From contig JAPULJ010000232.1 of NCBI GenBank assembly GCA_027295145.1, positions 1 to 34,976 on the forward strand: DNA of 34,976 bases. The letters are read 5' to 3'. The notes beneath the pieces are model-generated. The model was not told where the DNA came from and searched no databases. It worked only from the letters and a program-made list of their open reading frames with translations. Position 1 is the first letter of the stretch; the number at the start of each line of letters is the position of its first letter. Shown here one piece after another: positions 7,687-15,899 of the stretch. A program made the position numbers and the translations under genes. The DNA comes from Alphaproteobacteria bacterium. Lineage in GTDB: Bacteria; Pseudomonadota; Alphaproteobacteria; JAPULJ01.

Positions 7687-7716
7687 CCAATTTTGGAGAT
7701 TGCCATCCAAAATTGG
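7687..7716. terminator. 11-bp perfect inverted repeat between convergent genes
   Basis: CCAATTTTGGA, an 8-nt centre, then TCCAAAATTGG: all 11 pairs match. It lies in the 140-bp space between the ends of gloB (+) and livM (-), so a bidirectional terminator is the simplest reading, although the stem is A+T-rich and has no clear T-run. A separate 10-bp palindrome ACACTAGTGT sits just to the left (about 7673-7682). Confidence 0.45.
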
Positions 7717-7785
7717 ACTTAACTCCGGGCTACCGATCTAGTACCGGCCATTTCGTGACACAGTCGACTAATCCTAAGGCCAATC

Positions 7786-8853
7786 TTATGCCAACCCCTC
7801 CTCGTCAGGAGATAACCCGTCAGACTTTGTCTTATCGAACTCACCGAACCTGACCCGGCGTTGGACCGGAAAAAAACGTAGATCGAACCGATCGGAGATC
7901 ATGCCCCATATACCCTTGGGCGCCTTCAGCATGAGGACGACCGCAATCAGACCGAGAACGATGAGGTACCACGAGCCATAGTCGGCCAACAGCCCCCGCA
8001 ATAGGAAATAAATCAACGCGCCAATGATCGGCCCCTCGATTGTGCCAATGCCGCCGATGACGACGACGAAGAACATGATTGCGGTCCAGTCGATAGTAAA
8101 AGCGGCGTCGGGTGAGATGCGCAGCTTAGTGACGAAGATGAGCCCGCCGGCGAGCCCACAGCCAAAGGCCGAGGCGATGTAAACGCCCCATTTTACTCGC
8201 TGGACTCGTACGCCAAGGCTTTCCGACGCCGGCTCACTGTCGCGCACGGCGGTGAGCGCCAGCCCGTAGCGCGAGCGCAGCAGAAGATAGACCAATACGA
8301 TTGAACCGGCGCCGATCGCCACCGCAATCCAAAGCGTGATCGATTCGCGCCAGAACCTGGGGATCCCCTTGACCGCACTGGTGATTGACACGCCGGACCC
8401 GCCGCCCAGCCAGGATGTATTTGCGAGTAGCAAGCGGAACACTTCGGCGACGACCCAGGTGCCAATGGCGAAATAGGCGCCACGCAGCCGGAACACGATG
8501 GCCGCGGTGGGAATTGCAACCAACGCCGCAACCAGCCCGCCGAGCAGGACCGCGACGAAGACGTTTACACCAGCGTGTAAGGAAAAGACGACGAGGGCGT
8601 AGGCGCCTATACCGATAAACCCTTGCTGACCCACCGAGACGAGCCCGCCATATCCGGCCAGCAGGTTCCACATTTGGGCCAGTGCAAGGACATAGAGAAA
8701 CTCCGTCATCGTCCGAAGATCGGCGCGTCCCGCCCACCAGGGCATCGTGATCAGCCCGACAAGGATGATCAGGAAGACGACCGCGCCGATGCGGCTGGCG
8801 CCCGTGCTGCGCGTGATCGCCAGGGATTTGGTTGCGGTATTCGTCGTCGCCAT
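7786..8853 (-). CDS. livM: Branched-chain-type ABC transporter permease LivM
   Basis: 355 residues from the ATG at 8853, preceded by a G-rich ribosome site; the longer reading from 9021 overlaps livH and is rejected. The N-terminal 15 residues are polar, followed by about ten membrane helices. LivM marks are A-L-A-Q-M-W-N-L-L-A-G-Y-G-G-L-V-S-V-G-Q-Q (about 58-78), the R-G-A-Y-F-A-I-G-T segment and the cytoplasmic loop S-R-Y-G-L-A...R-D-S-E-P-A-S-E-S-L-G, which contacts the ATPases. The protein ends in a polar tail rich in Arg and Asp. It is the last gene of the ten-gene leftward operon and, with LivH, forms the inner-membrane channel. The substrate is probably an aromatic or dicarboxylic acid rather than leucine, judged from the operon; this is inferred. 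Confidence 0.93.
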   Translation of the reverse strand: MATTNTATKSLAITRSTGASRIGAVVFLIILVGLITMPWWAGRADLRTMTEFLYVLALAQMWNLLAGYGGLVSVGQQGFIGIGAYALVVFSLHAGVNVFVAVLLGGLVAALVAIPTAAIVFRLRGAYFAIGTWVVAEVFRLLLANTSWLGGGSGVSITSAVKGIPRFWRESITLWIAVAIGAGSIVLVYLLLRSRYGLALTAVRDSEPASESLGVRVQRVKWGVYIASAFGCGLAGGLIFVTKLRISPDAAFTIDWTAIMFFVVVIGGIGTIEGPIIGALIYFLLRGLLADYGSWYLIVLGLIAVVLMLKAPKGIWGMISDRFDLRFFPVQRRVRFGEFDKTKSDGLSPDEEGLA

Positions 8854-8864
8854 GAGGCAGCCCC

Positions 8865-9737
8865 CTATCGATCCCGAGTCCGCGGGAACAGCCCATTCGG
8901 CCGAACGACGAGCACCGCGAGGAAGGTCAGGTGTCCGGCAAGGACGCCCCAACCGGGATCGAACTTGGAGCCGATGACCTGGGCGACGCCGAGGATCATG
9001 CCGCCGGCGAGCGTGCCCCAAAGCGAGCCGAGACCACCGATGATTACCGCTTCGAATGCATAAAGCAGACGGCCGGGGCCGACACTAGGATCGAAATTGG
9101 TGCGGATCGCCAGATAGACGCCGGCGATGGCGACAACGCCGAGAGCTAACGCCATAGCTAGAGCATAGAGGTGGCGATCGTTGATGCCCATGAGCCGGGC
9201 TGTGGTCTGGTCGTCTGAGACTGCCCTGAAGGCCCGCCCCACCATGGTCCTAGTGAAAATTAGCTGGATCCCGCCAATCACCGTGATCGCCGTGACCATG
9301 ACAATGAGGGGGTAGACTCCAACCGCTATATTGCCGCCGATTGCGATGCTGGCAGTCTCCACCCATCCCGCATTGAGGCCGCGGGAGTCGGCAGAGAAGA
9401 TCTCAAGCAACAAGTTCTGGATGATGATCGAAAGCCCAAAGGTGACGAGCAGCGGCGGCAGAATGTCGTCGCCCAGGGTCCGATTTAAGACCAGTCGCTG
9501 CAGGATATAGCCGAGGATCGCCATTATCGGAACCACCGCAATGAGTGCCCAAAACGGATTGACGCCGAGCGGCTCGACGATCGCCAGACCCAGAAATGCG
9601 GCAAGAATGATAAAGTCGCCATGGGCGATGTTGACGAGCCGCATGATGCCGAAAGCAAGCGATAGTCCCGTTGCGAACAACGTGTAAAGTCCGCCCAGAA
9701 GGAGGCCTTGAACGATGGTATTGATCCACTCAACCAT
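8865..9737 (-). CDS. livH: Branched-chain-type ABC transporter permease LivH
   Basis: 290 residues from the ATG at 9737, the standard LivH length. The N-terminal Q-G-L-L-L-G-G-L-Y-T-L-F-A-T-G-L-S-L-A-F-G-I-M-R-L-V-N segment followed by A-H-G-D-F is diagnostic, as is the R-A-V-S-D-D-Q-T-T-A-R-L-M-G-I loop near the middle that meets the ATP-binding subunits. About eight membrane helices are visible. It lies 11 nt before livM and 3 nt after livF, so all are read from one transcript. It acts in the inner membrane as one half of the channel of the high-affinity importer whose binding protein is encoded at 11249-12553. Confidence 0.94.
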   Translation of the reverse strand: MVEWINTIVQGLLLGGLYTLFATGLSLAFGIMRLVNIAHGDFIILAAFLGLAIVEPLGVNPFWALIAVVPIMAILGYILQRLVLNRTLGDDILPPLLVTFGLSIIIQNLLLEIFSADSRGLNAGWVETASIAIGGNIAVGVYPLIVMVTAITVIGGIQLIFTRTMVGRAFRAVSDDQTTARLMGINDRHLYALAMALALGVVAIAGVYLAIRTNFDPSVGPGRLLYAFEAVIIGGLGSLWGTLAGGMILGVAQVIGSKFDPGWGVLAGHLTFLAVLVVRPNGLFPRTRDR

Positions 9738-9740
9738 GGA

Positions 9741-10439
9741 TCAAACGCCGAAATAGGCGGCCGCGATCTGCTCGCGGGTGAGTAATTCGGGCTTGCTTTC
9801 CAAAGAGACTCGACCCTCCTGGAAGCAATAGATTCGGTCGGCCACCTTCATCGCCTGTCCTATGTCTTGTTCCACCACCAATACAGAGGCGCCTTCGGCC
9901 ATGATGCCCGGCAGCGCATCGTAGATACCCTTGATGACGACCGGGGCGAGGCCGAGCGATATCTCGTCGCATAGGATCAGCCGGGGATTCGACATGAGCG
10001 CGCGGCCGATCGCCGCCATCTGCTGCTCGCCACCCGACAACGCAGTGCTTGGAATGTTGCGCCGTTCGCCGAGCACCGGAAAAAGGTCGTAGATGCGTTC
10101 GAGCATCCACGGGCCGTTGCGTCCGGAGTATCCGCCTAGCAGCAGGTTCTCCTCAACGCTCAGGCTGGGAAACAACTGTCGCCCTTCGGGGACCATGGCG
10201 AGACCCTTGCCCACGATTTCGTAGGCCGGCAGGCTGCCAATCGGCTCGTCATCGAATATGACGGCCTCGGGCGGCGCCGGAAGCAACCCGGTGATAGCTT
10301 TCAGGAAGGTCGACTTGCCGGCCCCGTTGGAGCCGATAACGGCGACGGCCTCTCCTTCGGCGATCTCAAAATCAATACCGAAAAGTGCCTGGAAATCGCC
10401 ATAGAAGGCTTTGAGGTCCGTGACCATGAGGAGGCTCAT
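9741..10439 (-). CDS. livF: ABC transporter ATP-binding protein LivF
   Basis: 232 residues, standard for LivF. The Walker A motif is at 36-44 (G-S-N-G-A-G-K-S-T), the ABC signature L-S-G-G-E-Q-Q at 134-140 and the Walker B motif with catalytic Glu at 154-159 (L-I-L-C-D-E). The V-P-E-G-R-Q-L-F-P segment (83-91) is typical of LivF. It hydrolyses ATP on the cytoplasmic face, as a heterodimer with LivG, to drive import. Its ATG overlaps the livG stop by 4 nt (10436-10439), so the two ATPases are translationally coupled and probably made in equal amounts. Confidence 0.94.
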   Translation of the reverse strand: MSLLMVTDLKAFYGDFQALFGIDFEIAEGEAVAVIGSNGAGKSTFLKAITGLLPAPPEAVIFDDEPIGSLPAYEIVGKGLAMVPEGRQLFPSLSVEENLLLGGYSGRNGPWMLERIYDLFPVLGERRNIPSTALSGGEQQMAAIGRALMSNPRLILCDEISLGLAPVVIKGIYDALPGIMAEGASVLVVEQDIGQAMKVADRIYCFQEGRVSLESKPELLTREQIAAAYFGV

Positions 10440-11161
10440 TCGACACCGATTCCCATGTAGACTTCCTGTACTTCCGGGCTAGCCATAACCTTTGCCGGGT
10501 CACCTTGCGTGAGGAGCTTGCCGAAATTGATGGCGAGTAGCCGGTCAACGACGGCAAGAAGCGCGTGGACGATGTGTTCGACCCAGATGATCGAGACGCC
10601 CTCACCCCGGATTTCCTGAATGGTCTCGATAAGATCTTCGACCTCGTGCTCCGAGAGCCCGCCGGCGATCTCGTCGAGCAGTAGAAGCCGCGGGCCGGTG
10701 GCTAGGGCGCGCGCCAGTTCCAGGCGCTTGCGATCGAGCAGTGTCAGGCCGCCGGCCAATGTGTTCGCCTTCTCGATCAGGCCGGCGCGATCGAGAACAG
10801 AGAGCGCGACTGCGGTGCCCTCGCTCACCGAGCGGCCTTCGCCGAAAGCAGCGCCGACCAGCACGTTCTCGAAGACGGTCATGCCGACGAATGGATGGGG
10901 GATCTGGTAGGAGCGCCCGATGCCAGCCCGGCAGCGAATGGACGGCGCCAGGCGGGTGATGCTCTTGCCGTCGAAGACGACGCGGCCGGCGTCCGGGCGG
11001 ATGTCGCCTGTGATCAGGTTGAACAGCGTCGTCTTGCCGGCACCGTTCGGCCCTATCACCCCGAGCGCCTCGCCGGATTCGAGCTTCAAGGACAGATCGT
11101 CGATTACCTTGAGAGAGCCGTAGCTCTTAGAGACGTTTTCGACCCTGAGCAACTCTGCCAT
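10436..11161 (-). CDS. livG: ABC transporter ATP-binding protein LivG
   Basis: 241 residues from the ATG at 11161, with GAGGG about 6 nt upstream; a longer reading from 11209 adds unrelated sequence. The Walker A motif is at 37-45 (G-P-N-G-A-G-K-T-T) and Walker B at 159-164 (L-L-L-L-D-E). The signature region reads [16 protein letters not shown] (138-153) in place of canonical L-S-x-G-x-x-x-R; this degenerate form recurs in LivG-like subunits paired with a canonical LivF and does not suggest loss of function. G-I-G-R-S-Y-Q-I-P (80-88) holds the Q-loop. It is the first ABC-core gene after the binding-protein gene, separated by an 87-bp gap containing a hairpin. Confidence 0.93.
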   Translation of the reverse strand: MAELLRVENVSKSYGSLKVIDDLSLKLESGEALGVIGPNGAGKTTLFNLITGDIRPDAGRVVFDGKSITRLAPSIRCRAGIGRSYQIPHPFVGMTVFENVLVGAAFGEGRSVSEGTAVALSVLDRAGLIEKANTLAGGLTLLDRKRLELARALATGPRLLLLDEIAGGLSEHEVEDLIETIQEIRGEGVSIIWVEHIVHALLAVVDRLLAINFGKLLTQGDPAKVMASPEVQEVYMGIGVE

Positions 11162-11179
11162 CGTTATCCCTCGGGAAGG

Positions 11180-11205
11180 CCGGCGACCCGCGCGCGGATC
11201 GCCGG
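11180..11205 (-). other. Intercistronic hairpin before livG
   Basis: A stem of 7 bp (CCGGCGA with TCGCCGG), one mismatch, then 4 more pairs around a tiny loop lies between the binding-protein gene and livG. No T-run follows in the leftward direction. Such hairpins behind binding-protein genes often stabilise the upstream mRNA or partly stop transcription, giving more binding protein than membrane parts; that role is inferred. Confidence 0.4.
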
Positions 11206-11248
11206 TCAATCCAAGGCCTAGTGGATAGTATTCAAACTATCGTGCCCG

Positions 11249-12553
11249 CTAGGAGATTGCTTCCATCTTGCCTTGAAGAGGGATATTGGGGGCGGCCTTG
11301 TTGGTAACCACGACGAGATCGTACTTGTACTTGCCGCCGCGGCGCCACTGGCCACCGACGAGGGGCGTCTTGGAGACATTCTTGAAGGGGCCCTTGCCAC
11401 CCCATTTGACCGAGCCGACAACGGTATTGAGATTTGTCGCCTTGAGCGCATCCCGAACCGATGCGGACTTGCCGAGATCTTTCGTCCGCCTCAACGTGTC
11501 GGCCGCCACCTCGAACAACGCGTGGGCGAAGCCGATCGTCTGGGTCCACTGCCTGCCCGTCGATTTCTCGAAAACTGCTGCGAGTTCCGCCGCCGACTGG
11601 CCGGAAAGCGACGATTTGAACGGGTGCTTAGGCGTCCACCAAACTTCGGACGAAAGCCCGTGTCCTGCGTTGCCAAGCGCCTCAACGGCGACCGGGTACA
11701 GAATCGCCTTGCCAATGCTCGCCGCCTTGGGCCGAAAACCCTGCTGCTTAGCTTGCGTCCAGAAGGTGGTGAAATCGGGCGGAATTGGCACCCCGGTGAC
11801 TATCTCAACGCCCGCCTTCTTGAATTGGATGATCTGAGCGGTGAAGTCGTCGGTCAAGTTCTGGTAACGGCCGGGGTCGATGATCTTGTAACCCAGCTTC
11901 TTGAGCGCCGGCGGGAAACCCAGCTTGGGATGACCCCAGGCGTTGCCGTCGCCGTCGTTCGGCCAGATTGCGCCGACCACCTTGTTGGTCTTGATCGAGC
12001 TCCACATGTCGGTGAAGACGCCGATAATGTCCTCCAGACCCCAAAAGAAGTGGTAGGTCCACTCGAAGCCCGTGTCGGGCTTACCGCCGCGAGTGAAGAA
12101 CCAAGGCTGCCACGGTGCCATAGTTGAGATGCACGGCACCTCGTTCAGCTCGCACTGATCGCCCACGGGATTGGTCGTCTCCGGCGTTGAGGCGACAAGC
12201 ATCAGGTCAATCTCGTCCTTGAGGATCAACTGTGAGGCGACTTCGGCCGCCCGGTTCGGCTTCGACTGGCTGTCCTTGACCAGGATCTCGACCGGATGCT
12301 TGCGCCCGCTGATCGATAAGCCGCCCTTAAGAAACGTTTTCATTTGGCCGATGACAAACTTGTCGGCCTCAGCGAAGGCTGCGAGAGGCCCGGTGCGTGG
12401 CGTGACATATCCGATCTTGATAGTCTTGGGCGCAGCGAAGGCTGGCGCGGCAAAACCCGCGCTAAGTGCCGCCGCGCCGATCGCTGCGGCACCGCCCTTC
12501 TGCAGGAACAAACGGCGTGCGATTTTGCACTTGGTGTTTCTTGCGTCTACCAT
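11249..12553 (-). CDS. ABC transporter substrate-binding protein (LivJ/LivK type), Tat-exported
   Basis: 434 residues from the ATG at 12553, after a strong GAGGAGG ribosome site. Residues 1-40 form a signal with twin arginines (A-R-R-L-F-L-Q at 12-18), a hydrophobic Ala/Gly stretch and A-F-A cleavage at 40/41, so export by the Tat system is likely. The mature part is a type I periplasmic binding protein: I-K-I-G-Y-V-T-P-R-T-G-P-L-A at its start, two lobes, and D-S-Q-S-K-P-N-R-A-A-E-V-A in the first lobe. Relatives bind amino acids, amides, or aromatic and other carboxylic acids. Placement after ring-cleavage and CoA-transferase genes suggests an aromatic acid or related ligand. Ligand identity cannot be read from the sequence. 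Confidence 0.92.
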   Translation of the reverse strand: MVDARNTKCKIARRLFLQKGGAAAIGAAALSAGFAAPAFAAPKTIKIGYVTPRTGPLAAFAEADKFVIGQMKTFLKGGLSISGRKHPVEILVKDSQSKPNRAAEVASQLILKDEIDLMLVASTPETTNPVGDQCELNEVPCISTMAPWQPWFFTRGGKPDTGFEWTYHFFWGLEDIIGVFTDMWSSIKTNKVVGAIWPNDGDGNAWGHPKLGFPPALKKLGYKIIDPGRYQNLTDDFTAQIIQFKKAGVEIVTGVPIPPDFTTFWTQAKQQGFRPKAASIGKAILYPVAVEALGNAGHGLSSEVWWTPKHPFKSSLSGQSAAELAAVFEKSTGRQWTQTIGFAHALFEVAADTLRRTKDLGKSASVRDALKATNLNTVVGSVKWGGKGPFKNVSKTPLVGGQWRRGGKYKYDLVVVTNKAAPNIPLQGKMEAIS

Positions 12554-12585
12554 TTTTGCCTCCTCTGTCCGTCGGCTGTATTCGG

Positions 12586-12656
12586 CGTCAGTTGCCGGGT
12601 CGGCACTTGAAAAAGGCTTCGCCCAATAACTGACGTATACCGCTTTTCATTGCGGT
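12586..12656 (-). repeat. Inverted repeats in the 129-bp gap before the binding-protein gene
   Basis: An 8-bp perfect inverted repeat (CGTCAGTT at 12586-12593 with AACTGACG at 12628-12635) and a 5-bp stem (ACCGC 12639-12643 with GCGGT 12652-12656) lie between the CoA-transferase B gene and the binding-protein gene. They may mark RNA processing or an internal promoter; nothing more specific is seen. Confidence 0.3.
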
Positions 12657-12682
12657 TTTGCGATTGTTGACGAGCTCCTCGA

Positions 12683-13492
12683 TCACGCGTCGTCTCCATG
12701 GGCTTTGGCGGTGCGAGCGTGCAAGTCTCGTAACACCTCAAGTTCCGCCGCAGTCGGCCGTGCTGTCTCTTTTACAGTGTCGGCGAAGCGAAGCGTCCAG
12801 CCGGTCGCCGCGGCAGCGTCACCGCGTGTGACCCCGGGGTGTAGGCTTACAATTTCGAATTCGCGATCCTCTGGGTCGGGCCGCAGGATTCCAAGGTCGG
12901 TGATTATGGCCAAAGGTCCCTTGCCCTGCGCGTGCAGCCGATCTCGGCTGTCGCCACCTCGGTAGTAGCCGACCGAGGTAATGAAATCGAGTTGCTTTAC
13001 GAAGGCCCGCGGGCTCTGGCGCAGCATGACGTAGACTTCGCCGCTCGAAGTTGCGATCTCAGAGGCGCCGCCACCGCCGGGCAGGCGGACCTTTGGATGG
13101 TCGTAAGAGCCGATGACCGTGGTGTTGATATTGCCGTACCGGTCTATTTGGGCAGCGCCGAGAAATCCGACATCGATACGCCCGCCCTGCAGCCAATAGC
13201 GGAACATCTCCGGCACTGAAACGACGGCGCGAGCCTTCTCCGCGAGCATCCCGTCTCCAATGGACAGCGGCAGGACGTCGGGTTTTGTCGCTACGGTGCC
13301 CGACTCGTAAATCAAGACAACATCGGGTGCGTGGGTGAGTCGTGCCAGATTGGCGGCAGCGCTCGGCAATCCGATGCCCACGAAACACACCGGATTTCCC
13401 TGCAACATGCGCGCCGCTGCGACGGTCATCATTTCGTCGGGGGAATAGTCGAGAGATTCGGTATTTGCCGTGGCCAACGCCGTCTTAGACAT
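12683..13492 (-). CDS. catJ: CoA-transferase subunit B (3-oxoadipate/glutaconate type)
   Basis: 269 residues from the ATG at 13492, 7 nt after GGAGG; an upstream ATG at 13507 lacks that spacing. It is a family I CoA-transferase beta chain. G-I-G-L-P-S-A-A-A-N-L-A (39-50) and the E-S-G motif with E63, equivalent to the glutamate that forms the glutamyl-CoA thioester, are both present. L-G-A-A-Q-I-D-R-Y-G-N-I-N-T and the G-G-G-G-A-S-E-I-A stretch are also typical. With subunit A it moves CoA from a donor such as succinyl-CoA to a carboxylic acid. Within a hydroquinone-cleavage operon, 3-oxoadipate is the expected acceptor, as with the CatIJ pair of chloroaromatic degraders. Glutaconate-like acids or an IpdAB-type ring hydrolysis remain possible. 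Its start overlaps the end of subunit A by 8 nt. Confidence 0.82.
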   Translation of the reverse strand: MSKTALATANTESLDYSPDEMMTVAAARMLQGNPVCFVGIGLPSAAANLARLTHAPDVVLIYESGTVATKPDVLPLSIGDGMLAEKARAVVSVPEMFRYWLQGGRIDVGFLGAAQIDRYGNINTTVIGSYDHPKVRLPGGGGASEIATSSGEVYVMLRQSPRAFVKQLDFITSVGYYRGGDSRDRLHAQGKGPLAIITDLGILRPDPEDREFEIVSLHPGVTRGDAAAATGWTLRFADTVKETARPTAAELEVLRDLHARTAKAHGDDA

Positions 13493-14342
13493 AGTCGTCC
13501 TCCGCAAGCCGGGCCCAGGTGTCCGACCATTCCGCGACGCCGGTCACGTAGCGCTCAATCCACGATCGGAAAGTGTCGCGATCGCGCGAAATAACGTCCC
13601 AGCGTTTGTAAAAGGCGTTGTGGCGGTCGTAATAACCGTGGGCGTAGGACGGGTGGGCGCCGCGCGGCACCTCGCATACGGCGTCGATGACGAATTCCGG
13701 CAGGACGACCGAATTGAGCCCTACTCCTTCGAGATCTTCAACGATCTCCTCGACCGTTACGATGGCCCTATCGGCGGCGAGCACGACCTCCTTTTGCGCG
13801 CCAACGATGCCCGCGATTTGGACGTTTCCTTGAAGGTCAGCGCGCTGGGCGTGGATTACGGCAACGTCGGGCCGGATCGCCGGTACGCTGGCGAACTCCG
13901 CGCCGGTGAACGGACAGGTAATGCTCTTGATGTTGGGATTGTGGGCCGCGTGGTCGGTGCCGATATAACCGCGGAACACCGCGAAAGGCATGCCCGCCGC
14001 GCCGGCCTCGTAGGCGTTGGCCATGGCGGCATGACTGTGTTCTTCGATCTCCAGTGGCAGGGGCCAGTCGTTTTCCACAGCGTCGCGTAGACGATGCAGC
14101 GAGCCCACGCCTGGATTGCCACCCCAGGAGAAGATGAGCTTCTTTGCGCAACCCATGCCAATAAGCTGGTCGTAGATCAAATCGGGCGTCATGCGGATCA
14201 GCGTCAGATCCGACTTGCCCTGGCGCATAATCTCGTGGCCCGCGGCGTGCGGGATGAGATGCGTGAACCCCTCGAGCGCCACAGAGTCTCCGTCGTGGAT
14301 CATCTCGGCAACCGCCTCGCGAAGGGACATGATCTTGGCCAT
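13485..14342 (-). CDS. catI: CoA-transferase subunit A (3-oxoadipate/glutaconate type)
   Basis: 285 residues from the ATG at 14342, typical of GctA/CatI/IpdA alpha chains. Visible marks are the H-D-G-D-S-V-A-L-E-G-F-T-H-L-I-P-H-A-A start (about 16-34), the R-M-T-P-D segment, S-W-G-G-N-P-G-V-G-S-L-H-R (about 72-84) and H-A-Q-R-A-D-x-x-G-N-V-Q-I. It lies 7 nt after the aldehyde dehydrogenase stop and overlaps subunit B by 8 nt, so expression is coupled. The alpha chain builds much of the active-site cleft while the catalytic Glu is in subunit B. The family is certain; the acid activated is inferred from the operon, with 3-oxoadipate the best guess because the neighbours should produce maleylacetate. 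Confidence 0.84.
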   Translation of the reverse strand: MAKIMSLREAVAEMIHDGDSVALEGFTHLIPHAAGHEIMRQGKSDLTLIRMTPDLIYDQLIGMGCAKKLIFSWGGNPGVGSLHRLRDAVENDWPLPLEIEEHSHAAMANAYEAGAAGMPFAVFRGYIGTDHAAHNPNIKSITCPFTGAEFASVPAIRPDVAVIHAQRADLQGNVQIAGIVGAQKEVVLAADRAIVTVEEIVEDLEGVGLNSVVLPEFVIDAVCEVPRGAHPSYAHGYYDRHNAFYKRWDVISRDRDTFRSWIERYVTGVAEWSDTWARLAEDDYV

Positions 14343-14349
14343 GCGGGGC

Positions 14350-15834
14350 CTAACGCTTGTAGTAGGGCGGTATTTGGGCGTCGACGTTGACCCAGACCGA
14401 CTTGGTTTGCGTATATTCGCGCATGGCGTCGAAGCCCATCTCGCGCCCGTAACCCGACGAACGGACGCCGCCGAAGGGTGATCCGGGATTGACCCGCTTG
14501 TAGCAGTTGATCCAGACCATGCCGCTGATCAACTGCGCGGCCACCCTATGGGCGCGCTGCAGATCGCGGGTCCACAATCCTCCGGCTAGCCCGTACTCGG
14601 TGCCGTTTGCGATCTCCATGACCTCCTCCTCATCGCGGAAAGTCGTGACCGAGACAAAGGGCCCGAAGACTTCCTCCTGGCATACCCGGTCGGACGGCTT
14701 GGCGCGTACGACGGTCGGCTCGATATAGCATCCTTTTTCCAATGCGGGATCGTCCGGGAGCTTGCCGCCGGTGAGGATCTCGCCGCCTTCTTCCTTCGCC
14801 ACCTCGCAGTACTTGAGGACACGCTCCTGATGCATCTTCGAGGTGAGTGGCCCCATCTCCGTATTCTCATCGAGGGGGTCACCCAGGCGAATACTTTTGG
14901 CCAGACCGATGAACTTGTCGAGGAACTCGTCGGCAATGGCTTCGTGCAGGATTAGGCGTGAACCGGCGATGCATGCCTGGCCCTGGTTGTGAAAGATTGC
15001 AAAGGCCGAGCCACCGACGGCGGCTGGAATGTTGGCGTCCTCGAAGATAATGTTGGCGCCTTTTCCGCCGAGCTCTAACTGAAGTTTCTTGAGGTTGCCG
15101 GCCGAGCTTTCGACGATCTTTCGCCCGACAGCCGTCGACCCCGTGAAGGCTAGTTTGTGGATGTCGGGATGGTCGGCGAGACGCTGACCCGCTATCGGGC
15201 CATAACCCGGTACGATATTGACGACACCCGGGGGGAAGCCGACCTCGCGCATCAGCTCGGCGATGCGTAAGGTGCTGAGCGGGGTCAGCTCCGCTGGCTT
15301 GAGGACGACACAGTTCCCAGCCGCCAGCGCCGGGCCCATCTTCCAGCTAGTGAACATAAGCGGAAAGTTCCACGGTACGATTTGTCCGACGACTCCGACC
15401 GGCTCGCGCAGGAGATAGTTGAGGAAGCCCTCCTCAACCGGCACCACGGAGCCTTCGAACTTGTCTGCCATGCCGCCGAAATAGCGGTAGGTGACGGCCG
15501 TCCTGGGTACGTCGAGGAAGCGGGTATCGCGCAAGGGATGACCAGTGTCTATGGATTCGAGGCGGGTCAGCTCGTCGGCGTTCGCCTCGACCGCGTCGGC
15601 GAGTTTAAGCAAGAGCCGGCCGCGGTCCATCGCCGCCATACGCCGCCAGGCGGGGAACGCTTCGGCGGCGGCGGTGACGGCCCTGTCAACATCGGCCTCA
15701 CGCGCCTCGGCGACTTCCGTAATTGGCGAGTTGTCGTGCGGATTGAGCACTTCGATAGTGCCGCCCGCATCGCCGTCGACGAACTCACCGCCAATGAACA
15801 GCTTATTCTGGAAGCTTTTAGTTTGGACGTTCAT
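14350..15834 (-). CDS. hapE: Aldehyde dehydrogenase, probable 4-hydroxymuconic semialdehyde dehydrogenase
   Basis: 494 residues from the ATG at 15834 with GGAGA 9 nt upstream. This is a full NAD(P)-dependent aldehyde dehydrogenase: P-W-N-F-P at 154-158, cofactor loop F-T-G-S-T (230-234), catalytic base E254 in L-E-L-G-G-K and nucleophile C288 in N-Q-G-Q-A-C-I-A-G-S-R. By motif it falls in the betaine-aldehyde/phenylacetaldehyde/hydroxymuconic-semialdehyde group. Its place directly after hapC-hapD, as in known hydroquinone pathways, suggests it oxidises the ring-cleavage semialdehyde to 4-hydroxymuconate, the enol form of maleylacetate. The enzyme class is certain, the substrate inferred. It is separated from hapD by 65 nt and from the CoA-transferase by 7 nt. 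Confidence 0.86.
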   Translation of the reverse strand: MNVQTKSFQNKLFIGGEFVDGDAGGTIEVLNPHDNSPITEVAEAREADVDRAVTAAAEAFPAWRRMAAMDRGRLLLKLADAVEANADELTRLESIDTGHPLRDTRFLDVPRTAVTYRYFGGMADKFEGSVVPVEEGFLNYLLREPVGVVGQIVPWNFPLMFTSWKMGPALAAGNCVVLKPAELTPLSTLRIAELMREVGFPPGVVNIVPGYGPIAGQRLADHPDIHKLAFTGSTAVGRKIVESSAGNLKKLQLELGGKGANIIFEDANIPAAVGGSAFAIFHNQGQACIAGSRLILHEAIADEFLDKFIGLAKSIRLGDPLDENTEMGPLTSKMHQERVLKYCEVAKEEGGEILTGGKLPDDPALEKGCYIEPTVVRAKPSDRVCQEEVFGPFVSVTTFRDEEEVMEIANGTEYGLAGGLWTRDLQRAHRVAAQLISGMVWINCYKRVNPGSPFGGVRSSGYGREMGFDAMREYTQTKSVWVNVDAQIPPYYKR

Positions 15835-15899
15835 GGCGTGCGTCTCCAGTGGCGAGGTCCTGCCTCTCTCCCGCTATTCTGCAAGGGATCAACGTCGCC

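Noticed and set aside
7687-7716. Terminal repeats of an insertion sequence
   Set aside because: No transposase frame or target duplication lies near; the arms enclose only 8 nt.
8854-9021. Extended start of livM
   Set aside because: It lies inside livH and reads as an arginine-rich shadow sequence.
11273-12127. 284-residue plus-strand frame opposite the ABC binding protein
   Set aside because: It is an antisense shadow of a well-recognised gene with no own motifs.
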